Of a stretch of 64,000 nucleotides of DNA, positions 1-7,102 are shown piece after piece; position 1 is the stretch's first letter; each line of letters opens with the position of its first letter. The notes beneath the pieces were generated by a model. That model had not been told where the DNA came from. It did no database searches and was given only the letters and a program-made list of their open reading frames with translations. Source of the DNA: Bacteroidaceae bacterium (GTDB taxonomy: Bacteria > Bacteroidota > Bacteroidia > Bacteroidales > Bacteroidaceae). A program made the translations under genes and the position numbers. The stretch spans positions 1 through 64,000 of the forward strand of contig JAFZWK010000040.1 of NCBI GenBank assembly GCA_017617335.1, read 5' to 3'.

Positions 1-1
1 A

Positions 2-160
2 AACCCAATGACAGTAGTTCTCTCCGACAGCTATGTATTGGTAAGCAACGAATCAGTAAAGAACTTCAAGAAAGTAGTAAAAAACCGCTTGGTATCTGTA
101 TGCAAGTTCCTCATGTACATCAGTCCTGTATATCCGCAGTGCGTTTTGAAGAATATTTAA
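2..160 (+). CDS. 3' end of an unidentified gene, cut by the window edge
   Basis: A reading frame is open from the window edge to a TAA at 158-160 (52 codons). The peptide is rich in Val, Ser and Lys with alternating hydrophobic residues, which looks like real protein, but I do not recognise it. A second frame is open from base 1 to 243 and cannot be excluded. A hairpin followed by T residues lies just downstream and supports a plus-strand gene ending here. Confidence 0.35.
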   Translation, partial: NPMTVVLSDSYVLVSNESVKNFKKVVKNRLVSVCKFLMYISPVYPQCVLKNI

Positions 161-222
161 GACAGGCTCAATATCTGCACAAAGAAACTTCAACAGACAA
201 TATAATTCAGATAAAACGTCAG

Positions 223-258
223 TCCCCACATTCCGGTTCCTAAGGATGTGGGGATTTT
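223..258 (+). terminator. Rho-independent terminator
   Basis: A perfect 9-bp stem (TCCCCACAT at 223-231 with ATGTGGGGA at 246-254) is followed by TTTT. It would end transcription of the gene cut by the left edge. Confidence 0.7.
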
Positions 259-412
259 CATGAATAAGTTTGGTTGAGAGAGGGAAGCGTAATCCTCTGC
301 TTGGAGAGGATGGCGGATTTCATCGTCTCACCAAAAGGATGACAGAAAAAAAATTTGCTTCCCACATGGAAAACTATGAAGGTCTAAAGTTCTTTTTTTC
401 AAAACTTTTGTT

Positions 413-420
413 TAATTTTG
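413..420 (+). promoter_or_regulatory. Candidate promoter -7 box for the GH3 gene
   Basis: TAATTTTG fits the Bacteroidetes TAnnTTTG box about 90 bases before the GH3 start. No clear -33 TTTG is present. The rest of the 350-base gap between 161 and 510 holds only the terminator at 223-258; I see no other gene in it. Confidence 0.4.
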
Positions 421-510
421 CACTGACATCCATTATGGAAACCTTATAAGGCTTCACACATTGGGATGGAAATATGTTGTTGTTTCTGAAAATTTGTTTT
501 TTTTCATACG

Positions 511-2739
511 ATGAATTATAAAGGATTTTTCTTTGCATGCCTATTGGCTGTTTCGGTTTCTGTTGTCGCCCAGTCCCCTGTTTATCTAGATCCTTCTCAT
601 GGTATTGAAGCCCGCGTGGAGGATGCTCTTTCCCGCATGACTCTTTCCGAGAAAATTGCAGTTATTCATGCTCAAAGTAAGTTCTCCAGTGCTGGAGTCA
701 AACGTTTGGGAATTCCAGATTTCTGGACGGATGACGGGCCTCATGGTGTGCGTCCCGACGTGTTGTGGGACGAATGGGAGCAGGCTGGCCAGACCAATGA
801 TTCTTGTGTGGCTTTTCCTGCCCTTACTTGCTTGGCTTCCACGTGGAATCCTCAAATGGCAAATCTCTACGGACACTCTTTGGGCGAGGAGGCACTCTAT
901 CGTAACAAGAATATGATTCTGGGTCCTGGTGTCAATATTTATCGAACACCTTTGGGAGGTCGCAATTTCGAGTATATGGGCGAGGATCCTTATCTGGCTT
1001 CTCGCATGGTGGTTCCCTATATTCAGGGATTGCAGTCATTGGGTGTTGCTTCTTGTGTTAAGCACTATTGCCTAAACAATGACGAGGAGTATCGTCACCA
1101 GGTGAATGTTATCCTTTCAGACCGTGCTCTCCACGAGATTTACCTTCCTGCTTTCGAGGCTGCTGTCAAGGAGGGTCACGCATGGGGTATCATGGGTGCC
1201 TATAACCTCTATAAGGATGAGCACAACTGCCACAATTCCATTACCCTCAACAAGATTTTGAAGCAGGATTGGGGATTTGATGGCGTCGTTGTCAGCGATT
1301 GGGGTGGTGCACATGATATGGATCAGGCTATCCGCAACGGGCTTGACATGGAGTTCGGCACATGGACTGATGGCCTTACCATGGGCGCCACGAATGCCTA
1401 TGATAATTACTATCTTTCAAAGATGTACGAAAATGCCATCCGTCAGGGTAAATACACTACCAAGGAACTGGATGAAAAGGTGCGTCGGGTGTTGCGTCTT
1501 TTCTTCCGTACCAACATGAATAAGCAGCGTCCTTATGGTTTTCTCTGTTCCGAGGCTCACTACGAGGCGGCCCGCCAGATAGCACAACAGGGTATAGTTC
1601 TGCTTCAGAATACAGGTAATGTGCTTCCTATCCGAATAGAAGCCTGCCGCAAGATTCTTGTCGTGGGCGAGAATGCCATAAAGATGATGACTGTCGGTGG
1701 AGGTTCTAGTAGTCTGAAGGCACAGCACGAGATATCTCCACTTCAGGGTCTCCAGCAACGCTTGGCAGGAAAGGTTGATGTGGAGTTTGCTCGTGGGTAT
1801 GTGGGAGATGCTACAGGCAGTTACAATGGTGTCACCACAGGTCAGAACCTTCAGGATGACCGTACACCTGACGCCCTTATTGCCGAAGCGGTGGAGAAAG
1901 CACGCACGGCTGACTATGTGGTCATTTTTGGTGGACTCAACAAGAGCGATTATCAAGATTGCGAGGGCCACGATCGTAAGTCTATGGATCTTCCTTACGG
2001 TCAAGACCGTCTCATTAAAGCCTTGGCTGAGGTGAATCCCAAGACCATCTACGTTAATATTTCTGGTAATGCAGTCACCATGCCTTGGCTCAACAAGGTT
2101 CCTGCTATCGTGCAAGGATGGTTCTTGGGAAGTGAGACTGGTACAGCCTTAGCAAGCGTTTTGGTGGGTGATGTCAACCCAAGCGGCCATTTGCCTTTTA
2201 CTTGGCCTTCCAGTTTGCAGGATGTGGGTGCTCATGCCTTGGATGCCTTCCCTGGCATATGGCGTGATTCAGAGAAGAAGATCATCGATGAGGAGTACAA
2301 GGAAGATATCTTCGTCGGCTACCGTTGGGCTGACAAAAAGAAGATTCGTCCCACGTTCGCCTTTGGTCACGGTCTCAGTTATACAACCTTCAAGGTGTCT
2401 AACTTGAGAGTAAAGAATAAGGTAACCCATGATGGCCAAATGACATTCACTGTGGATGTTACCAATACAGGCAACCGTGAAGGTGACGATGTGATTCAAC
2501 TCTACATCAGTGATCTCAAGTCTTCTGTAGAGCGTCCTGTGAAGGAACTGAAGGCCTTCCAACGTGTTTCCCTGAAACCAGGGGAGACAAAGACGGTTAC
2601 TCTGACCACTGATCGCCGTGCTCTCAGTTTCTGGGATGAGGTTTCGGGTGATTGGAAAGCTGAACCAGGTGACTTTCAAGCCTTTGTGGGAGATGCTTCC
2701 AATAATCTGCCTTGCAAGGTGAAGTTCACGTTGCAGTAA
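511..2739 (+). CDS. Secreted glycoside hydrolase family 3 beta-glucosidase
   Basis: A 742-residue exo-acting beta-glycosidase, likely beta-glucosidase or xylosidase, exported by an N-terminal signal peptide ending near AQSP (residues 20-24). The order is a TIM-barrel domain (about 30-340), an alpha/beta sandwich (about 370-600) and a C-terminal fibronectin III-like domain (about 630-735, around VIQLYISDLKSSVERPVKEL). The family nucleophile is Asp263 in GVVVSDWGG, and the KHYCLNN substrate-site motif is present. Length and domain order match BglX-type GH3 enzymes. The substrate cannot be read from sequence. It stands alone apart from a membrane-protein gene 26 bases downstream; no SusC/SusD genes are nearby. 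Confidence 0.93.
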   Translation: MNYKGFFFACLLAVSVSVVAQSPVYLDPSHGIEARVEDALSRMTLSEKIAVIHAQSKFSSAGVKRLGIPDFWTDDGPHGVRPDVLWDEWEQAGQTNDSCVAFPALTCLASTWNPQMANLYGHSLGEEALYRNKNMILGPGVNIYRTPLGGRNFEYMGEDPYLASRMVVPYIQGLQSLGVASCVKHYCLNNDEEYRHQVNVILSDRALHEIYLPAFEAAVKEGHAWGIMGAYNLYKDEHNCHNSITLNKILKQDWGFDGVVVSDWGGAHDMDQAIRNGLDMEFGTWTDGLTMGATNAYDNYYLSKMYENAIRQGKYTTKELDEKVRRVLRLFFRTNMNKQRPYGFLCSEAHYEAARQIAQQGIVLLQNTGNVLPIRIEACRKILVVGENAIKMMTVGGGSSSLKAQHEISPLQGLQQRLAGKVDVEFARGYVGDATGSYNGVTTGQNLQDDRTPDALIAEAVEKARTADYVVIFGGLNKSDYQDCEGHDRKSMDLPYGQDRLIKALAEVNPKTIYVNISGNAVTMPWLNKVPAIVQGWFLGSETGTALASVLVGDVNPSGHLPFTWPSSLQDVGAHALDAFPGIWRDSEKKIIDEEYKEDIFVGYRWADKKKIRPTFAFGHGLSYTTFKVSNLRVKNKVTHDGQMTFTVDVTNTGNREGDDVIQLYISDLKSSVERPVKELKAFQRVSLKPGETKTVTLTTDRRALSFWDEVSGDWKAEPGDFQAFVGDASNNLPCKVKFTLQ

Positions 2740-2765
2740 AAGCTCCGTATATTTTGCATGCTGAT

Positions 2766-3260
2766 ATGAATTCTTCAAAGAAATTGATTTGCGATAACGT
2801 GGTGGAGGCAGAAACTCTGAAGGCAAGGTTGCTGGAGGAGGGAATTGCCTGTAGTAGTTACGACGAGAGTACAAACAAGGCGATTGTGGGTGGTTACATC
2901 CCTGGTGCCGTTGTGCTCGTAAAGGAAGAGGATTACGAGCGAGCCAAGGCTATCCAGGAGGCTGATCACCAGAAACGTGACGAGTCCATTCCTTGGTGTC
3001 CCATGTGTGGAAGTGAAAATGTCGTCATGGAACGTGTTACCAAGCCCCACAGTTCTACTTTCTTTCTTTTCCTTGCCATTGTGTGCGGTGGGATAGGTAT
3101 CCTTATGTTTCTCGTTGATTTAGCCGACAAGGTTCATTCCGATTTCTATGACATTCTCTTTTGGATCGTAGCGGCTCTCTTATTTTTCGCCTTATGGCTC
3201 CATCCCACCGAGAGCAAAGTCTGTCATTGCCAGGATTGTGACAGGAGGTTTTGCAAGTAG
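2766..3260 (+). CDS. DUF2007-like protein with zinc ribbon and two membrane segments
   Basis: A 164-residue protein. The start at 2766 (MNSSKK) was preferred over an in-frame one at 2712, which would overlap the GH3 gene. The N-terminal 65 residues resemble the DUF2007 putative signal-transducing domain (cytoplasmic, beta-alpha-beta pattern with a proline-glycine turn). It continues with CPMCG, two hydrophobic segments (roughly residues 99-118 and 127-144), and CHCQDC near the C-terminus, so the four cysteines may bind one zinc. It probably shares the GH3 transcript, since only 26 bases separate them. Its biochemical role is unknown. Confidence 0.7.
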   Translation: MNSSKKLICDNVVEAETLKARLLEEGIACSSYDESTNKAIVGGYIPGAVVLVKEEDYERAKAIQEADHQKRDESIPWCPMCGSENVVMERVTKPHSSTFFLFLAIVCGGIGILMFLVDLADKVHSDFYDILFWIVAALLFFALWLHPTESKVCHCQDCDRRFCK

Positions 3261-3364
3261 ATAATATTAAGTCCACACTGGTTTTCTTGCCATGTTGGTG
3301 ATTTGAGTCGGGATTTTCGCCTTTTCTTAGGGAATCTCCTACAACATTTTCGCGATTCTCCCTC

Positions 3365-3394
3365 TTTGTGAGCCTTTGAGATTCCTTAACTTTG
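3365..3394 (+). promoter_or_regulatory. Bacteroidetes promoter for the 3424 lipoprotein gene
   Basis: TTTG at 3365-3368 and TAACTTTG at 3387-3394 are separated by 18 bases, which is the spacing expected for the Bacteroidetes primary sigma factor. The box lies about 30 bases before the start codon. Confidence 0.65.
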
Positions 3395-3423
3395 CTGTAT
3401 AGAAACTATAAAATCATACAGCT

Positions 3424-4050
3424 ATGAAACGTTTATATCACTTATTATCAGGTCTCTGCATGATGGTGTCGGCAGGCATGCTCTTATCATGCGACTATAT
3501 AGAAGACACTCGTCAGTCGATGGTTTTGTCTGGTGAATGGCAGGGCGACTTTGGCATGTATTACGAATATGTAGATGGATACGGCAGGTGTTACACCTTT
3601 GATTCTTACGACACGCGTATCACCTTCATCCCTGCCTATTCTTATGCCCATCATGGTACAGGCACGCAGGTTGATTATTACGCTTATGGACCCTATGAGT
3701 ACCAGTATTACAGCTTCCGTTGGTCCATCTCTGATGGCATCATCTACCTTGTATATGATTATGACCATGAGTTAGACGCACGCATCAGCGATTATCACAT
3801 GACAAACGATTTCCTTACAGGCATCTTCTCCGCCTCAGGCACATCGTTCCGTTTGCGAAAGATTGCCGACTTTTATGATTGGACTCCTTATGTAAATGCT
3901 TACGGATTTAACTACAGAATTAACTGGACCAGATCTTGTCCCAATTACATTCCTGAAACCCGCTGTGACAAGGAAGATGTTGATGACGGCACAGACGCAT
4001 CAGGTCACGTCCTCTCTCGTGGTCGCAGAACTACTCTGCTACAGCAGTAA
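3424..4050 (+). CDS. Hypothetical lipoprotein
   Basis: A 208-residue protein with a lipoprotein signal peptide: a basic start, a hydrophobic stretch and the lipobox LLSC (Cys at residue 23), so it should be anchored in the outer or inner membrane facing the periplasm or surface. The mature part is very rich in Tyr and aromatic residues and has beta-strand character (residues 35-150). It ends in a polar, Arg/Asp-rich tail. I do not recognise the family. It has its own promoter and a terminator directly after its stop codon, so it is probably monocistronic. Confidence 0.7.
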   Translation: MKRLYHLLSGLCMMVSAGMLLSCDYIEDTRQSMVLSGEWQGDFGMYYEYVDGYGRCYTFDSYDTRITFIPAYSYAHHGTGTQVDYYAYGPYEYQYYSFRWSISDGIIYLVYDYDHELDARISDYHMTNDFLTGIFSASGTSFRLRKIADFYDWTPYVNAYGFNYRINWTRSCPNYIPETRCDKEDVDDGTDASGHVLSRGRRTTLLQQ

Positions 4051-4054
4051 AACA

Positions 4055-4094
4055 AATGCCTGCTATCCTTAAACGTTAGAGGGTAGCAGGCATT
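4055..4094. terminator. Bidirectional terminator between convergent genes
   Basis: A 15-bp stem (4055-4069 with 4080-4094, one G.U pair) spans the gap between the 3' ends of two converging genes, with A/T runs on both sides. Confidence 0.75.
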
Positions 4095-4113
4095 AAAATA
4101 TCCGTAATCAATA

Positions 4114-4569
4114 TTACTTGTTTAAACGAAACAAGATAGGTAATATGTATCGGCAGCGTACCTTCTTGCCATTTACCTTAGCAGGCTTCCATTTCTTGGA
4201 AGTGCTTTTCACACAGCGCATACCCTCTTCCTCAAGAGCTTTCCATGCTTCATCATCAGAGTCTTGAGCATTCTGAAGCCTTTTAATTCCAACATCGCTG
4301 ACAGCACCATTACGTTCAATAACGAAAGAGACATGCACCCTTCCTTGAACTCCTCTCTCTTGAGCAATCTTAGGGTAACGAATATTTTTAGCAAGGTATG
4401 GGATAAGGGCATCGTTCCCTTTCTTAAACTCAGCCAGTTCATCTACGACATTGTACACAGAGTCGTTATCATCTACTTTGGCATTCACATCTGTTGCTGC
4501 TCCCCAGATAGTAAGAATGACAAACAATACTTTCAGTATCATCCATCCGTTTGATTTTGTGTTGCTCAT
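4114..4569 (-). CDS. TonB C-terminal domain protein
   Basis: A secreted or inner-membrane-anchored protein with an N-terminal hydrophobic segment followed by a TonB C-terminal domain (NIRYPKIAQERGVQGRVHVS through WKPAKVNGKKVRCRYILPI). This fold in TonB proteins delivers proton-motive energy to outer-membrane receptors, but here it is a small stand-alone protein without the Pro-rich linker, so true TonB function is doubtful. I chose the ATG at 4569, which gives a normal signal-sequence n-region and 151 residues; an upstream ATG at 4608 adds 13 residues. A TACCTTTA box near 4621-4628 could be its promoter and allows either start. Confidence 0.75.
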   Translation of the reverse strand: MSNTKSNGWMILKVLFVILTIWGAATDVNAKVDDNDSVYNVVDELAEFKKGNDALIPYLAKNIRYPKIAQERGVQGRVHVSFVIERNGAVSDVGIKRLQNAQDSDDEAWKALEEEGMRCVKSTSKKWKPAKVNGKKVRCRYILPILFRLNK

Positions 4570-4780
4570 TTTACGTTTGTTTTTAATATCTGTTTCATAC
4601 ATAGTCATTTATTTCTGGTGTAAAGGTAAGCATAATATTTAGAACATATTCAAAAAGAAATAAAAACTTTCATGACACTTTCTTTTTTTCGCACCTTTGA
4701 TGAACGATTTCCGTTATCAAGTGTATATCATTATGAGAGCGCCTCAGAAATGGTATAGAATATAATAAGGTATTAAAACA

Positions 4781-5188
4781 ATGAAAAAGAGAATAGCAAT
4801 CATACTGATACTGATGTGCAGCACATTTGCTTTTGCACAGAAAGCAGAAAGCGTTGAATCTATCATAACCAATTCCTATGAGCCAGAATGGTATGCAGGG
4901 CAGATGGAGGCTTGGCAAAAGAAAGTGAACGAGAATCCTAATGACCAATGGGCTTGGAGGAACCTGTTCCGCGCCACCTATTATTATGAACAGAAAACTG
5001 GCGGGTGGGGTGAGAATCAGGATGAATCCAGAACGGCTGACATCATCCGCAAGATGGAAGCCGCGCTGCCAGACAGTTATGTGCTGAATCTCAGCAAGGG
5101 GCGTTTTTGCTTGAGTACTGACTCTGCCAGAAGGCACCATAAAATCACGACTCCACACATTGACACAAACGTTAAAACAAAAGCTTAA
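4781..5188 (+). CDS. Chimeric ORF: N-terminus of a secreted protein joined to sigma-factor DNA
   Basis: A 135-residue frame. Residues 1-20 form a signal peptide ending at FAFA-QKA. Residues 21 to about 111 (YEPEWYAGQMEAWQ, NPNDQWAWRNLFRA) look like the start of a periplasmic TPR-like protein of a kind that is usually much longer. The last 20 or so residues are not protein-like and run out of frame through the 3' end of a sigma factor gene (see 5115-5213). The simplest reading is that a deletion removed the rest of this gene together with most of the sigma gene. Whether the product is stable is unknown. Confidence 0.55.
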   Translation: MKKRIAIILILMCSTFAFAQKAESVESIITNSYEPEWYAGQMEAWQKKVNENPNDQWAWRNLFRATYYYEQKTGGWGENQDESRTADIIRKMEAALPDSYVLNLSKGRFCLSTDSARRHHKITTPHIDTNVKTKA

Positions 5189-5213
5189 CCAAGATGACAA
5201 CATTCGAAGATAA
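5115..5213 (+). pseudogene. 3' remnant of an ECF sigma-70 factor gene
   Basis: In the frame starting at 5115, just after a TGA at 5112-5114, the peptide reads VLTLPEGTIKSRLHTLTQTL and then KQKLNQDDNIRR-stop. PEGTIKSRLH is the classic end of the sigma region 4.2 helix-turn-helix in ECF sigma factors. Its stop overlaps the start of the next gene (5194) by 20 bases, as is common for sigma/anti-sigma gene pairs. Nothing sigma-like is seen in any frame upstream, so only about 30 codons survive. Confidence 0.7.
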
Positions 5214-5622
5214 ACTCCAAGCATCGGCTCAGCGCCTTGCAGCCAAAGAGAACATGCAACTTCACGTTCCCCAAAACCCTTTGAAACAGAAGAATACCTA
5301 CTGGGGATGGGTGGCTACTCCTGCTGCAACCGTCATAGGCCTCATCTTTGGCATGTCCTTACCTCTCTTCATGGGTAATGAGAAGGAGGCTCGATATGTT
5401 CACCTTACAGACACGCTCCGCATCGTCCAACCCGTTCATGACACGCTTTATCTTACACAGATAGTGGAAAGGGAAAGGGTAATAGAAAAGCGCATTCCTG
5501 TCAGCCAAGATGAAGATTCTGAAGCGGAATCTCCTGACTGCATGCAAGAAGAAGAGGAAGAAACCACCTGCACATCCATTCAATGCGACGGCATCAACTA
5601 CTCCATTCTAGCCTCGAATTAG
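5194..5622 (+). CDS. Single-pass membrane protein, probable partner of the lost sigma factor
   Basis: A 142-residue protein. It has a short cytoplasmic N-terminus (MTTFEDKLQASAQRLAAKEN), one transmembrane helix (about residues 35-60, WGWVATPAATVIGLIFGMSL) and a periplasmic part ending in an acidic Glu-rich stretch. Its position, overlapping the 3' end of an ECF sigma factor remnant, suggests an anti-sigma-type or sigma-operon membrane protein, but there is no recognised anti-sigma domain. With its sigma gene broken, its function may be lost or redirected. Confidence 0.6.
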   Translation: MTTFEDKLQASAQRLAAKENMQLHVPQNPLKQKNTYWGWVATPAATVIGLIFGMSLPLFMGNEKEARYVHLTDTLRIVQPVHDTLYLTQIVERERVIEKRIPVSQDEDSEAESPDCMQEEEEETTCTSIQCDGINYSILASN

Positions 5623-5623
5623 G

Positions 5624-5731
5624 ACAACGTGTCGTGATTGCAAAGACAACACGTTGAAACCACGAACACAACGTGTTGAAATCGCAAAGACAACGTGTTG
5701 ATTTTCTCCTTTCAACGTGTTGTCTTTTTTT
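5624..5731. repeat. CAACGTGTTG intergenic array 1
   Basis: Five copies or near-copies of CAACGTGTTG, mostly in plus orientation (one is CAACACGTTG), with short spacers such as GCAAAGA. The array begins immediately after the stop codon of the 5194 gene. The remaining bases to 5968 are purine-rich and hold no gene that I can support. Confidence 0.85.
5686..5731 (+). terminator. Terminator formed by two repeat copies
   Basis: AAAGACAACGTGTTGA (5686-5701) pairs with TCAACGTGTTGTCTTT (5712-5727) when the two central G.U wobbles are allowed, giving a 16-bp RNA stem with a 10-base loop that runs into a T tract to 5731. Confidence 0.7.
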
Positions 5732-5968
5732 CCTTGTCATCCTGCAATTTGTTTGATGTGGAAAAGGACGTATGTGTGAGAATAGGTGATGGGAAGGACA
5801 AGATGGTTTGATATCAGCAGAAAGAAAGGGGAGATGGGAATCTGAGGAGACATGGTTTTTCTATCAACAAGCTCTGAAGAGGGAGGAAAAAGGGGGGGGA
5901 CAAAGATAAAATTATCCTCTTGTCATGATTTTATGTTACAAAAAGAAAGGAGAAAAGAAAATAATGTG

Positions 5969-5976
5969 TAACTTTG
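5969..5976 (+). promoter_or_regulatory. -7 box for the RND efflux operon
   Basis: TAACTTTG about 40 bases before the membrane-fusion-protein gene. No clear -33 element is seen. Confidence 0.55.
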
Positions 5977-6016
5977 TACCAATAAAGACTCTCTTTTAGA
6001 TTACAATTCAAGAAAA

Positions 6017-7102
6017 ATGAAGCGATACGTGTTCGTAGGGCTGCTATGCCTTCTTTCTATAACTTCCTGCAAGGAGAAGACGCAAGAGAAAACTGTGCCA
6101 GTATACAAGAAAATGACAGTTGAGCTCTCTAATCAAACGCTGGAGACTGCCTACAGTGCCACCATGACTGGAAAGGAGATTGTGGAGGTTCGGCCTCAGG
6201 TGAGCGGACTTATCACGAAAATACTGATCAAAGAGGGCGACAAGGTGAGGAAGGGACAACCGCTTTTCGTTATCGACCAGGTTCCCTATCAGGCAGCTCT
6301 CAACACGGCAGAGGCAGCCCTGGAATCTGCCAAGGCAACGGAGGCGACGGCACAACTGAACTACGACAGCCGCAAGCAACTGAGGGACCAGCAGGTGATC
6401 AGCGACTTCGACCTGCAAACTGCTTATCAGAGTTTGGTTTCAGCGAAAGCAAGAGTGTCAGAGGCTCGCGCACAACTGACGAATGCTCGAAACAGCTTGG
6501 GCTATACGGTAGTGAAGAGTCCTCTGACGGGCGTGGCAGGCATGATTCCTTATCATGTAGGTGCCTTGGTGAGCAGCAGCATAACGGATCCGTTGGTTAG
6601 GGTAAGTGACGACAAGGAAATGCTCGTCTACTTCAGCTTGAGTGAAAGGGAGATAACAGACCTGACGATGGCAAACGGCTCGATGGACAATTACTTGAAT
6701 CAGATGCCAAGTGTGAGGCTGAAGATGACGAACGGAACGGAATATGAGTATGAGGGAAAGGTGGATGCTGTGAGTGGTTTGGTAGACGAGAGTACAGGAG
6801 CGGTAAGCCTGAGGGCAACTTTCCCCAATCCACAGCACTTGCTTCGCAATGGGGGAAGTGCTACGGTAATCCTTAGAAGCAAACGAGACAGCGTGATCGT
6901 GATACCCCAATCGGCCACTCTGGAGCTGCAGAACAAGGTCTTTGTGTATCGCATCGTAGACGGCAAGGCGAAGATAACGTCCGTGGAGGTGAACAGGTTG
7001 AACAACGGCACGGAATACGTGGTGGAGAGTGGTTTGAGACCTGGCGAGGTAATCGTTGCCGAGGGCGCAGGATTGGTGCGCGACGGGGAGGAAGTGAGAT
7101 GA
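6017..7102 (+). CDS. RND efflux periplasmic adaptor (membrane fusion) lipoprotein
   Basis: A 361-residue AcrA/MexA-type adaptor that links an inner-membrane RND pump to an outer-membrane channel. Lipobox at residues 14-18 (SITSC, Cys18) followed by a barrel-sandwich/lipoyl half (about 55-90, QVSGLITKILIKEGDKVRKG), an alpha-helical hairpin (about 95-160), the second lipoyl half (SPLTGVAGMIPYHVGALV), a beta-barrel and a membrane-proximal domain. Its stop overlaps the start of the pump gene by 4 bases (ATGA), so the two are translationally coupled. Confidence 0.93.
   Translation: MKRYVFVGLLCLLSITSCKEKTQEKTVPVYKKMTVELSNQTLETAYSATMTGKEIVEVRPQVSGLITKILIKEGDKVRKGQPLFVIDQVPYQAALNTAEAALESAKATEATAQLNYDSRKQLRDQQVISDFDLQTAYQSLVSAKARVSEARAQLTNARNSLGYTVVKSPLTGVAGMIPYHVGALVSSSITDPLVRVSDDKEMLVYFSLSEREITDLTMANGSMDNYLNQMPSVRLKMTNGTEYEYEGKVDAVSGLVDESTGAVSLRATFPNPQHLLRNGGSATVILRSKRDSVIVIPQSATLELQNKVFVYRIVDGKAKITSVEVNRLNNGTEYVVESGLRPGEVIVAEGAGLVRDGEEVR

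Noticed and set aside
5624-5731. CRISPR array
   Set aside because: The repeats are only about 10 bases with short, similar spacers and no cas genes; they are interspersed hairpin repeats.
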